NCBI GenBank assembly: GCA_028565635.1
Contig: JAOXYB010037240.1
Location: 1-13,611 of the forward strand
Length of the DNA stretch: 13,611 nt
Source of the DNA: Phoronis ovalis
Lineage: Eukaryota; Phoronida; Phoronidae
Direction: 5' to 3'
Shown here: piece by piece, positions 8,901 through 13,611 of the stretch
Numbering within the stretch: the stretch's first letter is position 1
Layout of the letters: each line of letters opens with the position of its first letter
The notes under the pieces: model-generated
Databases searched by the model: none
What the model was told of the DNA's origin: nothing
Seen by the model: the letters and a program-made list of their open reading frames with translations, nothing else
Position numbers and translations under genes: made by a program

Positions 8901-10327
8901 TTAGACATGGCACTACTATTTTGATATTTCTTATTTTCCTTCAAGAGTTTGACTGTGTTGAATGTGAATCAGAGTTGAACTCCTATCTTAAAACACTGTA
9001 CTTAACCATGATTTGTAATAAAACACACTGCTAGTAAAGGATAGAAATAATAATATATTTTTTGCATATTTTGCAGCAATTATCTGTGTTGTTGGTCTTT
9101 TCAGTGTATCTTTCATGTTTTAGTCCATAAAATAAGAAAAGTAAAGTAAAATAAATGTCCTACTAACCTACCCTATTTTTTAGCCATGTAATAGGAACCA
9201 TACATATTTTTTTAGGCCTGAATAAGAAACTGTTTGCAAATTTAATGAGCCTACACAGCAACTGTTTGAAAAAAATAAAACTACAGCATTTAAACTTTTT
9301 GCATTTTAAACAGCTGAGTTGAAAACATCAGTACTAAATACTGCAAAAAAGTACTATAATGGTATTGATTTCTTTCATCTAATTATATATTACTATGGCA
9401 ACACTTATCTCCCTATAGGGTGAGTGTTTAGTCAGACACAGAGTTTAGTCATATGAGGCTCACTATTTGAACATTGTTATTGACTAACAAAGTTCCATTA
9501 GCCAGAGAAATGTGTACTGCAGATGTGTCAGTCATTATAGTCGATAAACCTAAATCTGTAGAAATAGTATAGGCTCGAAGAAAAAGTTTTTTATGCTACT
9601 AATAACGACACAATAACTACAATTGGTAGTGCAATAGAAATAATATATGCAATGTAACATGAAACTATAAAAATATTAATATTAAGTTGCACATTTGGTC
9701 AAATTGTGATGCAGTTATTGGGATTTTCAGACCAAAGTGACCCATCCATAACCTTTGAATTTCTACATTGAATCCACATCAGTATTTTGTAATTTACTTT
9801 AATTTCCAATTCAAATGTTTACATATTTCTAAGATCTCATTCATAAGCCGACAATGGTCATAATGGCATTTATAAAAATCCTATCAAATTCTTTCCTGGC
9901 AAATGTCCATATATATGTAATGTCTTACTGTTTTTTTAAAGACTAACTTTTGAACTAAGTTTTTTTTTACTTTTTATGGTTTATATAATACTTACTGACA
10001 ATCACTCATAATCTCCTCCTGTGATCGAACTTGTACAGGGGCATAATTTTCTGTATTTTCGTCAAAATTTTTAAAACATTTTGTAATTTTTTCATCAAAA
10101 CTGTTCACGAGGTCTTCAAGAGAACCACTGAATGATTCGCTGAAATTATCAACATTATCCACATCACTTGAGTTTTTCAAGTTCGAATTTTTAACGTTGG
10201 TAATTTCGTTCATATTTTCTATGTCAGCATTTTTCTGATAATCGTGAAAATCGTTCCATTCGTCGCCTTCAAAAGATGCTAGCGGGGCTTCAAACTTTAA
10301 CTCTGCCATTCTCGGCTCTGCCTTCAT
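5853..10327 (-). CDS. FEZ: FEZ/UNC-76 family kinesin-1 adaptor, N-terminal half (four exons, 3' end outside window)
   Basis: The join 10327-9996, 7626-7518, 6602-6558, 5999-5853 gives 211 residues in one open phase. FEZ proteins bind kinesin-1 heavy chain and cargo such as synaptic vesicle components, and are needed for axon outgrowth and bundling. Identity rests on: F-E-A-P-L-A-S-F at 12-19, like the start of vertebrate FEZ; LEDLVNSFDEKITKCFKNF at 70-88 followed by T-E-N-Y-A-P-V, closely matching the FEZ SMEDLVNEFDEKL/TENLAPV block; N-F-G-N-I-L-P-I-D-W around 119-128; and E-P-L-F-T-A-E-D-V-I-N-E-I-E at 194-207, matching EPLLTADQVIEEIEE. Human FEZ1 has about 392 residues, so the C-terminal coiled-coil half is missing here. 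Met7 has a better start context (A at -3, G at +4) than Met1 (G at -3), so either may be used. Vertebrates have FEZ1 and FEZ2; this gene is not assigned to either. Confidence 0.88.
6000..6557 (-). other. FEZ: FEZ intron 3 (558 bp)
   Basis: AT-rich, with a GTAAGT donor and a GTTGTGTTGTAG acceptor. It contains a short AT dinucleotide run near 6521-6532. Nothing else is seen. Confidence 0.7.
6558..6602 (-). CDS. FEZ: FEZ candidate 45-nt cassette exon (exon 3)
   Basis: Exactly 45 bp lie between a CTTGCAG acceptor and a consensus CT|GTAAGT donor. Both neighbouring exons meet at phase 0, so including or skipping it keeps the frame. It reads I-L-C-L-G-C-A-A-S-R-H-A-L-R-S (residues 148-162), which is hydrophobic, basic and Cys-containing, unlike the acidic FEZ sequence around it. 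I do not recognise this peptide from known FEZ proteins. Skipping would join L-E-A-N-T to E-E-E-S-P-D, which looks more typical of the family. It could be a regulated micro-exon or a chance pair of splice-like sites. Confidence 0.55.
6603..7517 (-). other. FEZ: FEZ intron 2 (915 bp)
   Basis: AT-rich intron with a GTGAGT donor and a TTGCAG acceptor. The pyrimidine tract before the acceptor is poor, in line with weak inclusion of the following 45-nt exon. Nothing else is seen. Confidence 0.65.
7518..7626 (-). CDS. FEZ: FEZ coding exon 2
   Basis: The acceptor TTGTAG and donor ACA|GTGAGT bound 109 bp. The first base completes codon 111 (Gln); the remaining 36 codons run from M-W-W-T to L-E-A-N-T, ending in phase 0. 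The tract N-F-G-N-I-L-P-I-D-W-S-K-S-Y-T-R is the conserved segment after the FEZ 'W-x-x-L-T-x-N' motif. Confidence 0.87.
8141..8176 (+). repeat. Small hairpin next to a seven-G run
   Basis: CCCAG (8141-8145) and CTGGG (8156-8160) form a 5-bp stem with a 10-nt loop, and a run of seven G follows at 8170-8176. The G-rich patch is unlike the AT-rich surroundings and resembles the edge of an inserted repeat. The other boundary is not clear. Confidence 0.35.
9401..9427. repeat. Nested inverted repeat
   Basis: A perfect 10-bp palindrome CCCTATAGGG (9411-9420) sits between ACACT (9401-9405) and its complement AGTGT (9423-9427). It lies inside FEZ intron 1. It may be chance or a short element footprint. 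Confidence 0.5.
9996..10327 (-). CDS. FEZ: FEZ coding exon 1
   Basis: This exon encodes residues 1-110 and two bases of codon 111. The donor reads CA|GTAAGT, close to consensus. It carries the N-terminal EAPL block, an Asn/Asp-rich low-complexity linker at about 35-62, and the diagnostic LEDLVNSFDEK segment. The start at 10327 (MKAEPR) or at 10309 (MAELKF) cannot be settled by eye. Confidence 0.88.
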
Positions 10328-10771
10328 CGCAAAATTAAGGTTTCACTAAAACGAATTTGCAGCTCAGAAATACCTAACAATGGATTACTTTAACGACAAA
10401 GCACAAATAGTCTCAAGTTAAAAGGTACTAATATTTTACTCTTATCACTTATTTTATCATGTAGATTTTCAAATTACTAATGTTTCTGCATAAGTTTTAT
10501 ATTTACAATGCAAATTAAAATCAATGTTTTTGATTCCCCACTGAATCATTTCCTGCTTCCGGTTGTCTGCTCAAATCGTATTCGACATTTCTAACAAATT
10601 CTATTCAATATTCTGTTTTTCTGGGAGTTTAAATGTAGTAGTAGCAGTGTAAATATGTAAATATGTCCTTTGGTTACCAAATTTTCTTTCTTTGCGGTCA
10701 CTATAAATGATAAACAACGGAAAATTATTGGAAATATCAATGTAAGGTGCGACATCTAGTGGATAAACGAA

Positions 10772-10779
10772 ACGGAAGT
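10772..10779 (+). promoter_or_regulatory. ETS-like site
   Basis: ACGGAAGT matches the ETS-factor consensus (A/C)CGGAAGT. A second core, CTTCCGG at 10556-10562, is the same motif on the minus strand nearer to FEZ. ETS sites are common in TATA-less, divergent housekeeping promoters. Confidence 0.35.
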
Positions 10780-10805
10780 AGAATGAGCACTTGCGCGTAG
10801 AAGTA

Positions 10806-10814
10806 GCGCCAAAA
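10806..10814 (-). promoter_or_regulatory. E2F-type site on the claspin side
   Basis: GCGCCAAAA is the reverse complement of TTTTGGCGC, a full match to the E2F consensus TTTSSCGC. A second, weaker match (GCGCGAA at about 10822-10828) follows. They lie about 110-135 bp upstream of the claspin ATG. Claspin is an S-phase gene and human CLSPN is known to respond to E2F, which fits. Confidence 0.45.
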
Positions 10815-10939
10815 GTTGAAAGCGCGAAGGATAAAAGAAATATTGTTTATTTCTAATATTTTGTTAGTAATTTAACGTAATATTCTCAAATTTTACTTTA
10901 ATCTGTTTTTAACGACCAGAGTTGCTGTAGAAGAGGATC

Positions 10940-10996
10940 ATGTTAGGAGAATCAGAAGTGATCGCTTCGGAAAGTGTGAAACTGGCTGAAGCTCAG
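10940..10996 (+). CDS. CLSPN: Claspin coding exon 1
   Basis: ATG (A at -3) opens M-L-G-E-S-E-V and 19 codons end at CAG|GTAAAAG in phase 0. The start loosely resembles the human M-T-G-E-x-x-S-E-V. No longer upstream in-frame alternative is evident. Confidence 0.72.
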
Positions 10997-13509
10997 GTAA
11001 AAGTCGTCGAATTTTACTAGTTATACTTAATACTTATGCATAGGAATATTTTGAGTATCATACTGGTCGATCAGGTAGTTAATTGAAAGTTAGTACGAAG
11101 GTAAATATTGTACCTGTTTTAATTAGTTTATTTGGAAAGTTAGTACGATGGTAAATATTGCATCTGTTTTACTGAGTCTGACTCTGAGGCAGTGAAGAAG
11201 TACACTAGTCGGAATGAAATTATGTTGGACACATGCGGGAATACATTAATCCCAATTCTTTCACGCAAGCTTCACCTATTAGATTTATATCATGGAGAGA
11301 AAATATTACAGATGAAGATATGTTACAAACTTATTTTGGATTGCTCAGCTACACAAGTAACATATATTTCCCAATTGTCAGTGACTCAACAATCAATAAT
11401 TACACATAAACTTGAAACTGACTAGAAATTTATAATAATATAATACTGCCATATATAAAAGCATTGAATATTAAATCCTTATCTCCACATCTTTCTCATA
11501 GATTTCCTACTGTTTTATGCTGGTTACATATTTGTTGTATCCTTCATGTTGCACTTTGTTTTTAATGGCTTGTTTAGGATAAAACTGACGACTTCGACTC
11601 TGGTAACGATAATGCAGACAGTTCTGATAGTGAAGGATTTCCCGAGGTTCATGTAAGTTCCACAGGCAAAAATACCAAGCTAAATTACCTTGCTGATCCA
11701 GAACTTAGTGATGGTGATGGTGAAACTTCAGTTAAAAATGATAATAACAGTGATTCAGAAAGCGAGGAAGAAATTGGAAGAAAACCAAAAGCAAAAAAGG
11801 TAATTCTTGTTTTGTATTAAACTATTTTTTCAGTTGTAAATAATTTGGTTGTTATGTGTGTTTGAAATGTCACAATCTCTCCCATTTAACAACATTTTAA
11901 TGTAACTAGGTCTCATATGACTAAAAATACCCCTGATGCAGGAATGTCATAGTTCTGTGTGTCTGCATTCTTTTAAAAACAAACTATGGATTTAAAACTG
12001 CATATGAAATAATTTTGGATATTTCAAACATTTCAGATGTCAAGGATTCTAGATGATGATGACCTGTATGATGATGAAGAGGACAGTGATAATGATCGTG
12101 ATAAAATTGCAAAACAATTGGGTAAACATTTTATTAAATTTGGTGGTGATTTAGTCATAAATAAATCATCTTCACTCTTTTAATTTAATTCCTGTAGAAA
12201 TGATGGTAGTGTAGTTAAAAGTTAAGAAGCATGTTGTGTATTAAGGTCACTAAGATGTGTGGTTTATTATGTTGTTAGTGGAACATTAACAGTATGCAAC
12301 ATATTAAATATAGTGTTGATCAGACCATACCTGCATTATAAAATTGACAGTGGTCACCTTAGTATAATAAGTAAGTTCTTCCAAGGATTTGTTTTTATTT
12401 ATATGCTGAAGACAACTCTTCTGGAAACATTATATATGTTATTATTGGTTATTTGTAGCTAGTGATAACGAGAGCTCAAAGACAGAAGGGGATAATAGCA
12501 AGCCAGTAAGTTAAGGAGAACAATGTTTTTATGTTAAGTCTTGGCTGAGTTTGACTTAAATTGTAAAGGAGCCCTGGTGAAAAATATACTTTATTTCATT
12601 TAGTATAGTTTATGTGCTGTCTATGACATAGTCATGAAGTCACAGCCCTGGAGGTTTCTTCCTGTAGTCATGAAACTTGGATGTACCTCAACACTTACAA
12701 TAAAAGCATGCAAATATAAATCTCTCCACGCAAACTTTTTTCATCTTTACCTATGTGTTTAAACACAGTAAATTGTCTGCTTACAAACTGTTTATAGACA
12801 TACAATAGTCATGTTTCCTTTTTCTTGTAGAAAAAAAGCGTCAATTCTACAGCTTTGAACATGGATCTGTTTGATGACGAACAGGATGATGCCAGTAATG
12901 ATGAGGGTCATCACAGCACGAAGAGTGATAATGATGATGACAGTGACAACAAGGATGATGATGAAGATCCTGAAATTAGTGATGCTCTTAGAAGAAAACT
13001 CAAAAAGGTAAAGACCTAGATTTGTTGGAAAAAATCTCTGTTTTTACTGTTATATATAAGTATTTACTCTTCAAATCCTACTAAAAGCTTGTTACAATTT
13101 GTTTTCTCAGTGCTAGTCCTGTGTTTTCTATTGACATGTTGCAAAAGGACTGAATATTGAACCAAATACTTGTAAAACAAAGAACAATTTTCTTCTGAAT
13201 GTTATTTCAAGCGTTAATTTTAGTAGTGTAGAAATTTGTGTTATAAATTTATACTCCACAATAGTTTTCAAAACATGAGTGAATCCATAATTTTCTGGGA
13301 ATTTTGGAAAATAAGGTCAGTGCATATGCGGGTAGGCCGTCAGCTAATGTGCTGTGTTAAATGCAAACTTTTTGTGCCAGTTGTGTATAGTTTCAGTCTT
13401 GTATAACTTCAGATGAAGGGTGCATCAAAGACAGCTTCAAAGTCAAAGAAAGACAAGAAACAGAAAGAAATCCTTGATCTGCATAGTGAAACACAGAGAA
13501 TTGTTAGAG
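10940..13509 (+). CDS. CLSPN: Claspin, N-terminal part (six exons, continues beyond right edge)
   Basis: The join 10940-10996, 11578-11799, 12037-12121, 12459-12505, 12831-13007, 13413-13509 gives 228 residues with every phase matching. Claspin is a nuclear adaptor that lets ATR activate CHK1 at stalled forks and travels with the replisome to keep fork speed. What is seen is a long acidic, Ser/Asp-rich disordered region with many S-x-x-E/D (casein kinase 2-type) sites; S-R-I-L-D-D-D-D at 95-102, like the dispersed R-I-x-D-S-D motifs of claspins; a basic Lys-rich stretch at about 201-214; and L-H-S-E-T-Q-R-I-V-R at 219-228, matching the conserved human L-H-S-E-T-Q-R-L-I-R. In human the motif lies near residue 290, so this N-terminus is somewhat shorter. 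The CHK1-binding repeats and acidic C-terminus lie outside the window. The main doubt is the exact first exon. Confidence 0.83.
10997..11577 (+). other. CLSPN: Claspin intron 1 (581 bp)
   Basis: The donor is GTAAAA and the acceptor is TTTAATGGCTTGTTTAG. The intron contains a ~50-bp tandem duplication at 11085-11184. A 77-codon frame at 11192-11425 begins with GTG and has no recognisable content. Confidence 0.7.
11085..11184 (+). repeat. 50-bp tandem duplication in claspin intron 1
   Basis: GAAAGTTAGTACGA at 11085 and again at 11135 begins two adjacent 50-bp units. Each continues with GGTAAATATTG and then CTGTTTTA. The first ~36 bp differ at only three or four positions; the last ~14 bp are more diverged. 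It is a local duplication without evident function. Confidence 0.8.
11578..11799 (+). CDS. CLSPN: Claspin coding exon 2
   Basis: 222 bp, 74 codons, phase 0 at both ends (TTTAG| acceptor, AAG|GTAATT donor). It encodes D-K-T-D-D-F-D-S-G through to R-K-P-K-A-K-K, rich in Asp, Ser and Glu, with a basic end. Repeated S-D-S-E and S-D-G-D patterns suggest many casein kinase 2-type phosphorylation sites. Confidence 0.85.
12037..12121 (+). CDS. CLSPN: Claspin coding exon 3
   Basis: 85 bp with acceptor TTTCAG and donor TTGG|GTAAAC, ending in phase 1. It encodes M-S-R-I-L-D-D-D-D-L-Y-D-D-E-E-D-S-D and on to K-Q-L, the claspin-like R-I-L-D acidic motif. Confidence 0.83.
12122..12458 (+). other. CLSPN: Claspin intron 3 (337 bp)
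   Basis: AT-rich, with a GTAAAC donor and a TTATTTGTAG acceptor. Nothing further is seen in it; the 67-codon frame crossing it ends at the exon 4 acceptor and is noise. Confidence 0.75.
12459..12505 (+). CDS. CLSPN: Claspin coding exon 4 (47 bp)
   Basis: Acceptor TTTGTAG, donor CCA|GTAAGT. The first two bases finish an Ala codon split with exon 3, and 15 codons follow (S-D-N-E-S-S-K-T-E-G-D-N-S-K-P) to phase 0. The exon is short, but its phases fit on both sides and its composition matches its neighbours. Confidence 0.78.
12506..12830 (+). other. CLSPN: Claspin intron 4 (325 bp)
   Basis: The donor is GTAAGT, and the acceptor has a strong pyrimidine tract (TTTCCTTTTTCTTGTAG). Nothing else is seen. 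Confidence 0.75.
12831..13007 (+). CDS. CLSPN: Claspin coding exon 5
   Basis: 177 bp, 59 codons, phase 0 at both ends. It starts with K-K-S-V-N-S, then M-D-L-F-D-D-E, then a long Asp/Ser/Asn acidic tract, and ends E-I-S-D-A-L-R-R-K-L-K-K before the GTAAAG donor. The alternation of acidic and basic blocks is typical of claspin. Confidence 0.85.
13008..13412 (+). other. CLSPN: Claspin intron 5 (405 bp)
   Basis: AT-rich intron between a GTAAAG donor and a TATAACTTCAG acceptor. No gene or clear repeat is seen in it. Confidence 0.75.
13413..13509 (+). CDS. CLSPN: Claspin coding exon 6 with the HSETQR motif
   Basis: 97 bp with acceptor CTTCAG and donor AGAG|GTGAAA, ending in phase 1. A Lys/Ser-rich stretch leads into I-L-D-L-H-S-E-T-Q-R-I-V-R, the most diagnostic conserved claspin segment in the window. 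The split last codon starts with G, consistent with the Glu that follows in human claspin (R-E). Confidence 0.85.
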
Positions 13510-13529
13510 GTGAAACCATGTAATATTTT

Positions 13530-13611
13530 AATCGTCTAAGGGCTGTTCCGCTTTTAATTGTACGGGAGGGGCGGAAGGCACTTTTTTTTCAGACCCACCA
13601 CCCAGAATATG
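13530..13611 (+). repeat. Start of a second dispersed repeat (cut by window edge)
   Basis: AAGGGCTGTTCC, then ACGGGAGGGGCGGAAGGCA, a T-run, and a CCCACCACCCAGAATATG stretch form a G/C-skewed block in otherwise AT-rich intron. TTCCGC (13546-13551) and GCGGAA (13571-13576) are inverted repeats. From memory, similar 'GGGCTGTTCC ... GGAAGGCA + T-run' blocks recur in mollusc genomes, but I cannot confirm this here. Confidence 0.4.

Larger units (their letters stand above)
7627..9995 (-). other. FEZ: FEZ intron 1 (2369 bp)
   Basis: The intron has a GTAAGT donor at its right end and a pyrimidine-rich TTGTCTGTTGTAG acceptor at its left end. It contains no supportable gene on either strand; open frames such as 8762-9034 are AT-rich noise. 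Visible items are a CCCAG/CTGGG hairpin with a G-run at 8141-8176 and a small nested inverted repeat at 9401-9427. Confidence 0.75.
10328..10939. promoter_or_regulatory. Shared divergent promoter region of FEZ and claspin
   Basis: The FEZ and claspin start codons point away from each other with 612 bp between them, including both 5' leaders. The claspin-side part (about 10740-10830) has several CpGs, unlike the AT-rich surroundings, and carries E2F-like and ETS-like matches. No clear TATA box is placed for either gene. Transcription start sites are not known, and one or both leaders could contain an unseen non-coding exon. Confidence 0.6.

Noticed and set aside
8762-9034. 90-codon ATG frame in FEZ intron 1
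   Set aside because: Composition is what AT-rich DNA gives by chance (Ile, Phe, Leu, Asn). No family resemblance.
11192-11425. 77-codon frame in claspin intron 1, considered as a transposase remnant
   Set aside because: It starts with GTG and shows no catalytic motif or inverted repeats.
12259-12462. 67-codon frame across claspin intron 3
   Set aside because: It ends at the exon 4 acceptor in a phase that does not match claspin; it is a shadow frame.

Overview
The window is animal nuclear DNA. It is AT-rich, it has long non-coding stretches, and its protein-coding genes are split into short exons with GT/AG boundaries. The only GC-rich block is a dispersed repeat at the left edge whose layout (lead-in ending in a cassette, GC tandem block, terminal hairpin) I associate with mollusc, especially bivalve, genomes. 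The gene families are found across bilaterians. My best guess is a mollusc; this is inference, not proof.

Layout from left to right. (1) 1-3800 is non-coding: a dispersed-repeat piece at 1-204, small inverted and direct repeats, and no exon I can support. (2) 3973-5202 (+) is one intact, intronless 409-codon class A-type GPCR with several eroded signature motifs (DRY is D-I-L, NPxxY is E-P-I-I-V, the conserved disulfide is missing). It has a plausible TATA/initiator upstream and an AUG-UGA minimal uORF. (3) 10327 down to 5853 (-) holds four exons of a FEZ/UNC-76 gene, the kinesin-1 adaptor needed for axon growth. They cover the N-terminal half; the C-terminal coiled-coil exons are not found and should lie beyond the left edge, which would put the GPCR inside a FEZ intron on the opposite strand. 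(4) 10328-10939 separates the divergent start codons of FEZ and the next gene and carries E2F-like and ETS-like sites. (5) 10940-13509 (+) holds six in-phase exons at the 5' end of a claspin (CLSPN) gene, the ATR-CHK1 checkpoint and replication-fork adaptor; the coding region continues past the right edge. (6) 13530-13611 looks like the start of a second dispersed repeat.

The three genes are not a functional unit. FEZ and claspin may share a divergent promoter, and the GPCR is probably an independent, retrogene-like insertion. The points most worth a second look are the GPCR's missing activation residues, its likely nesting in FEZ, a 45-nt frame-neutral FEZ exon encoding an unusual Cys-containing peptide, and an E2F-type site on the claspin side of the shared promoter region. 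I see no tRNA, rRNA, CRISPR array or complete transposon.
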